Assembly: GCA_024405255.1 (NCBI GenBank)
Contig: JAKSOY010000135.1
Location: 1 to 11,852 of the forward strand
DNA from: Kiritimatiellia bacterium
GTDB lineage: Bacteria; Verrucomicrobiota; Kiritimatiellia; RFP12; UBA1067
DNA length: 11,852 bases
Reading direction: 5' to 3'
In this document: positions 4,661 through 11,852 of the stretch, in pieces
Layout of the letters: each line of letters begins with the position of its first letter
How positions within the stretch are numbered: position 1 is the first letter of the stretch
Program-made: the position numbers and the translations under genes
Notes under the pieces: model-generated
The model's database searches: none
What the model was told of the DNA's origin: nothing
The model's input: the letters and a program-made list of their open reading frames with translations, nothing else

Positions 4661-7600
4661 TCAATCGCCGAAGACGCGTTCGCTGCCACGGACGACAAAC
4701 GGCTTCTCGAGTCCGCAGGCCAAGTAGGCGCGCAACGCCACAAGCGCCTGGCTTTCGAGTTCTTCGAACGAATAGATGCGCGTGGGATGGCTCGGCGGGT
4801 GTTCGGGGCGGTCGCCCGAGACCGTGCATTCAAGCGTCAGCGCGAGCGCGCCCGACGCAAGCGTGAAGAGATTGTTGAGATTCGCCGTCGTCGCAAGGCC
4901 CATCTTCTCGATCGGGGGCGGCGGCTGACGCCGGAGGCCCGCCTGGAACAGCGCCGTGTTGATCGCATGGCACACCTCCTTGCCGCGCGCCACATTCTCG
5001 GGCGTATCGATCGCCGTGGGCGGGATGATGGAAGTCGCACTCTCGCAGGAATGTCCGTTCAGCACGGCATCGACACGCCAGCGCGCCGCCAGCCGCAACA
5101 GCGACTTCGCCTCTTCCGTGCGCAGATCGCCCGGCGTTGCGTCGTGCATGATGTTGTAGCCGGCGCCGTTCGGATAGCCGCCCGGGAAGTCCACGCGGTC
5201 AAGCGGCAGCGGGAAGTAGGACTTGCTCCCGCGCCAGCCGACGAGCGAACCGCCCGTCCACGTTCCCTGCGAGGCATTGCGGAAGTCGTACCAGCCCGCC
5301 CCGCGCAGATGGTCCGGCGAGATGGAACGTCCGTCCATGTTCACACACGGCACCACGATGAAGCGGTATTTTGAAATGAGCTTCAGCAACTCGGGGTCCG
5401 TCTGCCCGCGGAAGTCGCGTCCCGTTTCCAGCATCTGGATCAGGTTCACCGCGCCTGCCACGCTCTCGGCCTCGGCCCCGTGGATGCCGGCAAGGAAGAG
5501 GAAGGTCTGCTTGCAGCCGGCCGGACGCCCCGTGTAGTTGTGGTAGGTGGTCGAGCTTTTGCCGGCAGACCAGTTCGTCTGCGGCGGCGGTTCCGTGAAG
5601 TCGCCGTAGAAGAGCGCATAGACGGGATACCCGAGCGGCGTCTTGCACAGGACTGCCTTGCGCGAACACTTCTTGGCCGCCTCGCACTGCGCGACGATTT
5701 CGTCCACCCGTACTTTCCAGAAGTCGGGACGCGGCTCCTGGCCCTTGATCGTGAACGGCTTGAAACGCGACGGTTTCGCGTTCGTCCCGAACGCCGTCAC
5801 GCCCTTCTGCGGCTGGACGTTCGTGCAGAACGCGCGCGCTGGACCGCCGTCGAACGTGATCGTACCGCCCACGGGACCGGTCTTGTTGAACATCACCACG
5901 ACGGCCTTCCCGCCCGGCAGCACCAGTCGCACGCCTTCCTGCGCCGCGTTCGCGCGGGCCGTCGCCTTCACCGCCACGCCCGTGCCCGCCTCCGTCGCCG
6001 TGAGCACATGCAGGAACGTGTCGCGCGCCGCCGGCACGGACGGCTTCACTTCAAGACGCCACTGGCCGAAGTAGGGTTCGTGTCCGAGCTTCTTCGTAGC
6101 GCCGTTCGCGTACTTCAGGAAGTTGCCGTCCAATTCCCAGTTCTTGCCATTGGACCAGAATTCGCATCCCGGACCGCCCACCTTCGTCAACGTCGCGTTC
6201 GACGGGAACAGCGTCTCGCAGAAGAGCCGCCCCTTCCCGCAGTCGGCGCGCATCAGGCGTCCTTCAATCGCCGGTTCGTTCTGCGTGTGCAGCAGCCAGT
6301 CCTTGCGGAAGGACGGTTCGCGCGCCTCCACGCGGTCATAGACCACGAAGACATCCGGCTGGATGTGCACGAGCTGGCGTACGGACTCGCGGCACTTGGC
6401 GCCATAGCTCGCCTGGGCGTCGGCCGCCAGATAGGTGAAACTCTCGTAGGTTTCAAACGCCGTCACCTTGCCTCGGCGCGCCACCATGCCGCCGTCGTTG
6501 AACCGGCCCTCCGGGGAGGTCCGGTCAGATAGGCCCCAATAGTTCGGCAGGGGTTCGTTGGGCTGGTGGATGAGTACGCAATTGTGCGCCACCGTCTGGG
6601 CATAGTAATGGGTGAGATTGTAGTCCGTCTGCCACGCGCGCGACCCGGAGTCGAGCGCGAGGAAATCGTGTTTGTAGATGACGAATCCCGTGTCGTCGTA
6701 ATGACGATGGTTGTGTCCCGTGCCGCCGCAGGTAAACGTGCAGAACGTCGAATCGGCCGTCCAGCCCGAACGCAGGATGATTTGTCCCAACGCCTCGAAA
6801 TAGCGGGCCTTCTCGCGCGGATGCTGCAAATCGGCGAGATCGTACGGCTGCGGTTCGTTCGTCTGGAACGGCAGAAACGGCACGTAGGGATTCGACCCCG
6901 TGGCGCGTCCCGGATCGTGCAGAATCTTGTTCGGCGCGAGCGTGCGCAGCGTTGCCGCAAGACGCGTCGCCGCCGGATCGATGTCGCGATAGGTGAACAT
7001 GTACTGCGTCATGTGCTCGTAGAGCTGGCCCGTCGGCAGGGCGTTGGTCACATGGACATCGTCGCCGCTGCCCGCGAACACGGCCGATTTGAGATTGGCG
7101 GCCGAGCGCGGGATCCACGTCCAGTAGATCCAGTTCGGAAAGAGCGCCATCGCCGGATAGTCCGCCGCAAGATCGTAGCCGAAGGCCGACTTGCACGTCA
7201 GGAAGAAGTTGAAATGCGCCGCCGGATACGCACACATGCAATAGCCGGGCACGATGGTCGAAAGTCCGCCGTCATCGCCAGCCGTGAGATTGCGGAACGC
7301 CAGCACGTCCAGATACTTCTTCGCCCCGCGCTGCAGATGACTGGCCGCCAGCGCGTCGCAGAACCCGTCGCCCGCCGCCGCCACGCCCGAATACCACAGC
7401 AAGGCGTCGATGCCGTAGAACCCCGTGTTCGCGCCGCTGGAATTACGGCGGAGAATCGCCGGCTTGCCCGGACCCGGCTGAACGTCCTCGACATGCTGCA
7501 CGAACGGCACGATGATGGACTTTCGTTCCTCGGGCGTGAGCGCTTCGAAGATCCAGTCGTAGGCAACGAGCGCAAAGATGCGCGTGCCGGAATACCAGTT

Positions 7601-8050
7601 CACCGCACGCCGGTTCCGATAGCATTCGTGATAGGCGGCGACGCTCACCGTGAGCATCTTCTTCGCCTTGTCCAAAAGGTCCTTGTCGCCCGTCAGGCGC
7701 CAGGCCAGCGCGCACTCGGCCGCCGGCACGCCCCAGTCCTTGATGTTGTTGATGGGGGTCGCGTTGGAGGGCTTGATGGGCCCCTTCGCGGTCATGATCT
7801 GCGTCACCGGCCCCATCCCCGAACAGACGGGATTGGCGGGATAGCGCTTGGCGCGCGCAATGAGGTCCGCCCGCGCCGCGTGCGCAGGACCCTCCGCCTG
7901 CGCCTTCACGGCCGGCCAGGTCTCTGCGGTAAAGAAGAGACGCGGATGGTCCTTCCGCAGTTTCGCCACGCTGAAATCCGGCACACCGCCCGCGCAGACC
8001 CCCACAGTCAACGCGCATGCGAACAAAACGAGATGATGACAGTTTTTCAT
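4661..8050 (-). CDS. Secreted heparinase II/III-like and M14 carboxypeptidase fusion
   Basis: A 1129-residue two-enzyme protein. A signal peptide covers residues 1-20 (MKNCHHLVLF then a hydrophobic core and C-A-G). An alpha-helical lyase-type N-terminal region (about 30-400) leads into a heparinase II/III-like beta-sandwich domain (PF07940, about 415-690) with the signature GTGHNHRHYDDTGFVIY at 443-459 and LALDSGSR. A linker follows, then an M14 zinc carboxypeptidase-like domain (PF00246, about 775-1115). There, H857 and E860 (GIHGAE) and H1000 (NGH) fit the zinc ligands, VNMDGR at 903-908 fits the substrate site and E1074 (LTLECT) the catalytic glutamate. The likely job is degrading a uronic-acid glycan attached to peptide or protein, outside the cytoplasm; this is inference. 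Start 8050 is chosen because the signal peptide begins there and the upstream 12 codons contain the promoter. The mature chain has 24 cysteines, many for an exported protein. Substrate cannot be read from sequence. Confidence 0.9.
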   Translation of the reverse strand: MKNCHHLVLFACALTVGVCAGGVPDFSVAKLRKDHPRLFFTAETWPAVKAQAEGPAHAARADLIARAKRYPANPVCSGMGPVTQIMTAKGPIKPSNATPINNIKDWGVPAAECALAWRLTGDKDLLDKAKKMLTVSVAAYHECYRNRRAVNWYSGTRIFALVAYDWIFEALTPEERKSIIVPFVQHVEDVQPGPGKPAILRRNSSGANTGFYGIDALLWYSGVAAAGDGFCDALAASHLQRGAKKYLDVLAFRNLTAGDDGGLSTIVPGYCMCAYPAAHFNFFLTCKSAFGYDLAADYPAMALFPNWIYWTWIPRSAANLKSAVFAGSGDDVHVTNALPTGQLYEHMTQYMFTYRDIDPAATRLAATLRTLAPNKILHDPGRATGSNPYVPFLPFQTNEPQPYDLADLQHPREKARYFEALGQIILRSGWTADSTFCTFTCGGTGHNHRHYDDTGFVIYKHDFLALDSGSRAWQTDYNLTHYYAQTVAHNCVLIHQPNEPLPNYWGLSDRTSPEGRFNDGGMVARRGKVTAFETYESFTYLAADAQASYGAKCRESVRQLVHIQPDVFVVYDRVEAREPSFRKDWLLHTQNEPAIEGRLMRADCGKGRLFCETLFPSNATLTKVGGPGCEFWSNGKNWELDGNFLKYANGATKKLGHEPYFGQWRLEVKPSVPAARDTFLHVLTATEAGTGVAVKATARANAAQEGVRLVLPGGKAVVVMFNKTGPVGGTITFDGGPARAFCTNVQPQKGVTAFGTNAKPSRFKPFTIKGQEPRPDFWKVRVDEIVAQCEAAKKCSRKAVLCKTPLGYPVYALFYGDFTEPPPQTNWSAGKSSTTYHNYTGRPAGCKQTFLFLAGIHGAEAESVAGAVNLIQMLETGRDFRGQTDPELLKLISKYRFIVVPCVNMDGRSISPDHLRGAGWYDFRNASQGTWTGGSLVGWRGSKSYFPLPLDRVDFPGGYPNGAGYNIMHDATPGDLRTEEAKSLLRLAARWRVDAVLNGHSCESATSIIPPTAIDTPENVARGKEVCHAINTALFQAGLRRQPPPPIEKMGLATTANLNNLFTLASGALALTLECTVSGDRPEHPPSHPTRIYSFEELESQALVALRAYLACGLEKPFVVRGSERVFGD

Positions 8051-8057
8051 GGGTGAG

Positions 8058-8086
8058 ATTATAACAGACCCCACCCCGTCCATCAA
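8058..8086 (-). promoter_or_regulatory. Promoter of the lyase-peptidase gene
   Basis: TTGATG at 8086-8081 and a perfect TATAAT at 8063-8058 are separated by exactly 17 bases on the minus strand. The -35 box contains the TGA stop of the upstream serine hydrolase gene. Only 7 bases (CTCACCC) lie between the -10 and the ATG at 8050, and there is no Shine-Dalgarno site, so the transcript should start at or within a few bases of the A of the start codon. The gene is therefore an independent unit, not simply the last gene of the pepT operon. Confidence 0.75.
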
Positions 8087-9231
8087 TCAAAATCCTCACC
8101 GCGCGGTTGAGGCGGGGATTGGATGAGGCGCGCGCGCGAAAGAACGCTGAAGCCGCGCTTGTCGGGCCAGCTGGTGACATTGCGCAGGATGACGACGATC
8201 ATGCGTGTGTCGGGGTCGAAACCGACAAAGGACGAACCGCCCCAGATCATGCCGCTGCGATAGAGGACGCGATGTCCCGACGGCAGAACGTGCACACGAA
8301 GGAGTCCGCACATCTCCCCCGCCGCATACACGGCGAGCGGACGTTCCTTGAGCGACGCCTCAATGAACGGCCAATAGGCCCGAAAAACCGTCGCACAGTC
8401 GGCGACGGACGAGAAGAGTCCACCGGCCGCGCGCAGGGCATCGCCCAACCGATGATCGGGCATCTCGTGTTTCCGACGAATGAACCAGGGAAGATGGCCT
8501 GCACACGCGCGCGTGAGCCGGTTCGTCTGCGCCCCTGCCGGTTCGTAGGCAGTGTCAGACAGCGCCAACGGCGTCGCGAGTTCGGTTCGCAGGATCGTCT
8601 CGAGGGATTCACCCCGCGCATCTTCAACGGCGGTTCCCAGAAGCCCGAATCCCACATTCGAATACTGCGGGCGGCGCTGGTGCAATGCGTGACGCCACCA
8701 GGGGCGCCAGGTCATGCGGGCGAATTTTTCGCGCGTATCGAAATCCGCGTAGATGTGCCCGCCCGTAAACGCACAGGCAAAGGCCTTCAGCATGTCGACC
8801 GGCTCCCACCACACGATGAACTCGCGGGGAAGTCCGCTACGATTCAACAGAAGATCGCGCAAGGTGACCTGCCGGTATTCGGGCGGCAGGGACAACTTTG
8901 AAACGTCCGTCACCGGACGATCCAGATCGAGCGTCCCCGTCTGGTCGTACTTCACGAGAACAGGATGCAGAAAGAGTTTTGAAAGCGAAGCAATGCGGAA
9001 AAGCGAGTGTTCGTCTGACGACCCCGCATGGGCGTAGACGGTTCCTGCGGTCGTCACGATGGCCACGCTGCAGCTTTCGTCCGACGCATCCTGCACATAG
9101 TAGTCGGCCGTTGCCTGGGCGACATCGGCAATCGTCTGCACGCGGGCGAGTCGGTCCTCAATGGTCGTACACCCTGCCGCAACCGCCAGCAGGATCACAC
9201 CGATCAACTTCTTGAAGGTCCCCCACCGCAC
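8083..9231 (-). CDS. Beta-lactamase-fold serine hydrolase lipoprotein
   Basis: A 382-residue protein of the serine beta-lactamase/esterase class C family (PF00144). The N-terminus has a lysine-containing start, hydrophobic core and VAAGC lipobox, so C21 is likely lipidated and the enzyme membrane-anchored in the periplasm. The nucleophile motif SxxK is S82-L-S-K85, and the second motif is Y190-S-N192. The third motif, normally H-x-G or K-T-G, appears as R325-S-G327 in YRSGMIWGGSSFVGFDP. LLNRSGLP at 128-135 is also typical of the family. Members act as esterases, D-aminopeptidases or penicillin-binding-like peptidases; the substrate cannot be read here and true beta-lactamase activity is not implied. 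It starts with GTG at 9231 (weak GGAAAG upstream), 27 bases after the ketosynthase, probably in the same operon. Confidence 0.9.
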   Translation of the reverse strand: MRWGTFKKLIGVILLAVAAGCTTIEDRLARVQTIADVAQATADYYVQDASDESCSVAIVTTAGTVYAHAGSSDEHSLFRIASLSKLFLHPVLVKYDQTGTLDLDRPVTDVSKLSLPPEYRQVTLRDLLLNRSGLPREFIVWWEPVDMLKAFACAFTGGHIYADFDTREKFARMTWRPWWRHALHQRRPQYSNVGFGLLGTAVEDARGESLETILRTELATPLALSDTAYEPAGAQTNRLTRACAGHLPWFIRRKHEMPDHRLGDALRAAGGLFSSVADCATVFRAYWPFIEASLKERPLAVYAAGEMCGLLRVHVLPSGHRVLYRSGMIWGGSSFVGFDPDTRMIVVILRNVTSWPDKRGFSVLSRARLIQSPPQPRGEDFD

Positions 9232-9274
9232 GTTCAGTCTTTCCGCCTTCCGGACGTTTCAGCCTTCCAGCTTT
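9231..9274. repeat. Imperfect direct repeat across the ketosynthase stop codon
   Basis: Plus-strand 9231-9250 (CGTTCAGTCTTTCCGCCTTC) and 9255-9274 (CGTTTCAGCCTTCCAGCTTT) are similar with small gaps. The second copy contains the ketosynthase stop codon and encodes its last residues (KLEG). The first copy fills the gap up to the GTG of the serine hydrolase gene. Confidence 0.4.
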
Positions 9275-10485
9275 CTCATCACGAGGCTCGTATTCACGCC
9301 GCCAAAGGCGAAATTGTTGCTCATCGCATATTCCGCGTCGATCTGACGGCCCGCATCCCGAATGTAGTCGAGTTCCGCGCACGCAGGATCCGGCGTCGTG
9401 AGATTGAGCGTCGGCGGAAACCACCCCGTCTCAAGGGACTTGACGAGCAGCGCCGCCTCGAGCGCCCCGCAGGCGCCCAGCGTATGGCCCGTATAGCTCT
9501 TGATCGACGACAGCGGCACGGCGCGTCCAAACGCCATCCGCGTCGCTTGCGTTTCGGCGATATCGCCCGTTTTCGTGGCGGTGCCGTGTCCACTCACATA
9601 GTCGATCGCACATCCGTCGAGCGCCGCATCTGCGAGCGCCCCCTTCAGGGCGAGCGCCATCGTCTCGGCATTGGGGTTCGTCACATGCGTACCATCCGTC
9701 GTCTCGCAGAAACCCACGAGTTCGGCGAAAATCGTTGCGCCACGGGCCTTTGCATGTTCATACTCTTCGAGGATCAACGTCGTGGCGCCATCGCCGATGA
9801 CGAGTCCGTCGCGATTCGCGTCGTAGGGCGAGGGTGTCGTCTGCGGCGCTTCATTGCGCAGAGACGTCGCATAGAGCGTATCGAAGATCGCCACCTGCGT
9901 GGCGCTGAACTCTTCCGCGCCGCCGGCGATCATGACATCCTGCACGCCCCAGCGGATCAATTCGGCGGCATTGCCAAGGGCCAGCGATCCGCTCGTGCAG
10001 GCCGTACCCGTGGGGACAAGGCGTCCGTGCGTTTTGAAATGGACCGACAGGTTGCACGCGGTCGTCTGCGGCATCAACTTGATGTAGGTGCCGCTTGTAA
10101 TGCCGGAGACTTCGTTCGTCTTGAGCATCGAATAGAAGTCGAGCAACGCGGGAATCGAACCCGAACAGGACCCGTAGGCGACACCCGTGCGGCCGTTCTG
10201 CAGCAAGGTGTCGTCGAGCCCCGCCTGCGCCACAGCCTGTTCCGTCGCCGCAAGCGCATACATGGCCACATCGCCCATCGTACGCGTCGTCTTGCGATTC
10301 CAATGCGCAGGACGCTCGAATGTCGTACGGCACGCGAGGCGCGTATTGAGGCCCTTGTAGTTCCCCAACTCGTCCACCACCTGTACACAATTGGTCAACG
10401 TCTTCAAACGGTCAAAAGCCGTCTGGACCGTATTTCCCAACGGGCTCACGATCCCCATGCCCGTCACAACCACACGTCTTTTCAT
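9259..10485 (-). CDS. Beta-ketoacyl-ACP synthase (KAS I/II type)
   Basis: Condenses an acyl chain with malonyl-ACP in fatty-acid-like chain extension, in the cytosol. The 408 residues are the usual length for one condensing enzyme. The Cys-His-His triad is C163 in GTACTSGSLALGNA, H300 in SGHGTATKTGD and H334 in SYTGHTLGACGALEA. The C-terminal MSNNFAFGGVNTSLVMRK loop is also conserved. The start at 10485 gives the canonical KRRVVVTGMGIVSPLG opening with AAAGGA a few bases upstream; a longer frame upstream overlaps pepT and is not supported. From memory, the wording around the active site is closer to the ketosynthases of aryl-polyene loci than to housekeeping FabF, but no dehydratase, carrier protein or chain-length factor is in the window. 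It follows pepT by 23 bases, so the two are co-transcribed. Confidence 0.94.
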   Translation of the reverse strand: MKRRVVVTGMGIVSPLGNTVQTAFDRLKTLTNCVQVVDELGNYKGLNTRLACRTTFERPAHWNRKTTRTMGDVAMYALAATEQAVAQAGLDDTLLQNGRTGVAYGSCSGSIPALLDFYSMLKTNEVSGITSGTYIKLMPQTTACNLSVHFKTHGRLVPTGTACTSGSLALGNAAELIRWGVQDVMIAGGAEEFSATQVAIFDTLYATSLRNEAPQTTPSPYDANRDGLVIGDGATTLILEEYEHAKARGATIFAELVGFCETTDGTHVTNPNAETMALALKGALADAALDGCAIDYVSGHGTATKTGDIAETQATRMAFGRAVPLSSIKSYTGHTLGACGALEAALLVKSLETGWFPPTLNLTTPDPACAELDYIRDAGRQIDAEYAMSNNFAFGGVNTSLVMRKLEG

Positions 10486-10508
10486 GCGTCCTTTCGATCT
10501 CGGCGACA

Positions 10509-11726
10509 TTACAGTTTCGCGGCGCTCACCAGATAGCGTGAAACAGCCAACGCCTGGACCGCTTCCGGCACAACGGCATATTCGCATTCGCCGTGGAAGT
10601 TGCGTCCGCCCGTTCCGAGGTTCGGGCACGGAATGCCCATCTCGGTCAAGAAGGCGCCATCCGTCCCGCCGCGAATGGCACACAGGTGCGGCTCGAGTCC
10701 GACAGACTGCAACGCCTCCTTCGCCGCCTCGACGAGGAACGGCACTTTGGCGATGCCCGCTTCCATATTACGGTACTGATCGCTAATCGTCACCGTCACC
10801 GTATCCGCAGCATACTTCGCATTGAACTGCGCCGCGAGGTCGAACAGGAATTGCTTGCGCGCCTCCAGCTTGGCCGCATCGTGGTCGCGAAGGATGAAGC
10901 CCAACGTCGCGTCGCCCACGCACCCCTTGATGCTGACCGGATGATAGAACCCTTCGCGCAAGCACGTCGTCTCCGGCGCTTCATCCGCCGGCAGGGCGTC
11001 CACAAACTGCGCCGCGAGCTTGAGCGCATTGACCATCACATTCTTCGCGGACCCCGGATGCACATTCACGCCCTTGAATACGACCTTTGCCGAAGCGGCG
11101 TTGAAATTCGCGTTCTCGATTTCGTCAACTGCAGAGCCATCGAGGGTGAAAGCCAGCTTCGCGCCGAAACGCGCCGGCTCAAAGCCATGGGTGCCCTCGC
11201 CGATTTCCTCGTCCGGCGTAAAGCAGAGACGCACCTCGCGATGGCTCGGCGCCTGGGGGGCCATCAGCTCTTCGGCCAGCGTCATCAGGATGGCGACGCC
11301 AAGCTTGTCGTCCGCCCCCAGAAGCGTCGTTCCGTCCGTCACGATCAATTCCTTGCCGACGAGCTTGTCGAGTTCGGGGAAGACCTTCGGATCGAGCGCG
11401 CGTCCGGAGGTACCGAGCGGCAGCACGCCGCCTTGATAGACAACGCGACGCGGTTTCACATCCTTGCCCGAAGCGGCCTCCGACGTATCCACGTGAGCCA
11501 GGAACCCCAAGGGCTTATCCGCCACACGATCCGCGCTCGCGGGAATCGTCGCATACACATACGCGCCCTCGGAAAGGTAGACGTCCTTCACGCCCATCGC
11601 CGTCAGCTCGCGCACGAGCTCACACGCCATCACGCGCTGGCCTTCCGAGGACGGATGCAGTCCGCTCGCCTCGGATGACGTTGTTTCATACGACACGTAT
11701 TTCAAAAATCTCTCAATCAATTCCAT
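10509..11726 (-). CDS. pepT: Peptidase T (tripeptidase)
   Basis: An M20-family zinc aminopeptidase that removes the N-terminal residue from tripeptides in the cytosol. It has 405 residues, very near the usual 408. Metal-site motifs are H78 and D80 (GFLAHVDTSEA), D139/D140 (TTLLGADDKLG), E173/E174 (FTPDEEIGEGT), D196 (FTLDGS) and H378 (GGRNFHGECEY). H223 in VHPGSAKN lies in the dimerisation domain. The start is ATG at 11726, preceded by AAGAAGGA at 7 bases' spacing; the in-frame GTG at 11747 lies 2 bases from the -10 box and would precede the transcript start. First gene of the pepT, ketosynthase, serine hydrolase operon. Confidence 0.97.
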   Translation of the reverse strand: MELIERFLKYVSYETTSSEASGLHPSSEGQRVMACELVRELTAMGVKDVYLSEGAYVYATIPASADRVADKPLGFLAHVDTSEAASGKDVKPRRVVYQGGVLPLGTSGRALDPKVFPELDKLVGKELIVTDGTTLLGADDKLGVAILMTLAEELMAPQAPSHREVRLCFTPDEEIGEGTHGFEPARFGAKLAFTLDGSAVDEIENANFNAASAKVVFKGVNVHPGSAKNVMVNALKLAAQFVDALPADEAPETTCLREGFYHPVSIKGCVGDATLGFILRDHDAAKLEARKQFLFDLAAQFNAKYAADTVTVTISDQYRNMEAGIAKVPFLVEAAKEALQSVGLEPHLCAIRGGTDGAFLTEMGIPCPNLGTGGRNFHGECEYAVVPEAVQALAVSRYLVSAAKL

Positions 11727-11749
11727 TACGGGTTCCTTCTTTGGCACTC

Positions 11750-11778
11750 ATTATACCATAAACTCGCTCAACTCTCCA
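11750..11778 (-). promoter_or_regulatory. pepT promoter with consensus extended -10
   Basis: Minus-strand TATAAT at 11755-11750 is preceded by TGG, forming an extended -10. The -35 candidate TGGAGA at 11778-11773 (17-base spacer) is poor, as is common for extended -10 promoters. There are 23 bases to the pepT ATG, leaving a short leader of about 17 bases containing the Shine-Dalgarno site AAGAAGGA. Confidence 0.7.
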
Positions 11779-11795
11779 CGAAATCCATCCGGCCT

Positions 11796-11830
11796 TAAAA
11801 ACAGATTTGGCGCGAAATGTCCAAATCTGT
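11796..11830 (-). terminator. Possible intrinsic terminator of an upstream gene
   Basis: On the minus strand, ACAGATTTGG (11830-11821) and CCAAATCTGT (11810-11801) form a perfect 10-bp stem with a 10-base loop. The run of T from the end of the stem through 11797 (TTTTT) follows directly. The stem is AT-leaning, so strength is uncertain. It would end a transcript entering from beyond the right edge, just before the pepT promoter. The same sequences can take part in other pairings. Confidence 0.5.
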
Positions 11831-11852
11831 CATTTCGTGACAAAATCAAACT

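Noticed and set aside
6566..8056. A 496-codon open frame on the plus strand opposite the lyase half
   Set aside because: Arg/His-rich composition without motifs, exactly opposite a gene with a signal peptide and lyase signature.
8051..8086. A start 12 codons upstream for the lyase-peptidase protein
   Set aside because: Those codons lie inside the promoter, and the signal peptide begins properly at 8050.
9028..10536. A 502-codon open frame on the plus strand opposite the ketosynthase
   Set aside because: Antisense composition only, and the minus-strand gene shows a complete Cys-His-His triad.
10486..10683. A longer ketosynthase N-terminus overlapping pepT
   Set aside because: The added residues have no family match, while ATG 10485 has AAAGGA upstream and gives the conserved opening.
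11727..11747. GTG at 11747 as the pepT start
   Set aside because: It lies 2 bases after the -10 box, so upstream of the expected transcript start, and ATG 11726 has a good Shine-Dalgarno site and gives the family's usual N-terminus.

Overview
The window reads as GC-rich chromosomal DNA from a Gram-negative, probably anaerobic, polysaccharide-using bacterium. LpxA and an LptF/LptG permease show that it makes lipid A, a lone RnfE points to Rnf-type anaerobic electron transport, and a secreted heparinase-like protein points to glycan breakdown. This mix, with many short intergenic satellite repeats, suggests the PVC group (Verrucomicrobiota/Kiritimatiellota-like). That placement is inference; there is no rRNA or other marker here to settle it.

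All nine convincing genes lie on the minus strand, so transcription runs from the right edge to the left. From the right: an overlapping set of inverted repeats (11777-11839) that can form a terminator; a strong -10 promoter; then pepT, a beta-ketoacyl-ACP synthase and a beta-lactamase-fold serine hydrolase lipoprotein, with gaps of 23 and 27 bases. A promoter overlapping the lipoprotein stop codon drives a 1129-residue secreted fusion of a heparinase II/III-like half and an M14 zinc carboxypeptidase-like half. Another promoter, close against the start codon, drives an isolated rnfE. After a 7-base tandem repeat comes a tightly coupled set: nrdR, a small outer-membrane beta-barrel protein, an LptF/LptG permease and lpxA. 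The first three overlap stop-to-start (GTGA, ATGA), and lpxA follows after 21 bases with a strong Shine-Dalgarno site. A second 7-base repeat separates lpxA from a small DUF1653 gene. The left 513 bases carry no gene I can support, only stacked 9-base and 8-base tandem repeats and two hairpins.

The left operon joins nucleotide-pool control (NrdR) to envelope building (barrel protein, LPS transport, first step of lipid A). The right operon joins peptide turnover (PepT), fatty-acid or polyene chain extension (ketosynthase) and a cell-envelope hydrolase. The most unusual items are the lyase-peptidase fusion, the two promoters that sit so close to their start codons that the mRNAs should be leaderless or nearly so, the displaced rnfE with its cysteine tail, and the family of 7-, 8- and 9-base satellites at gene borders.
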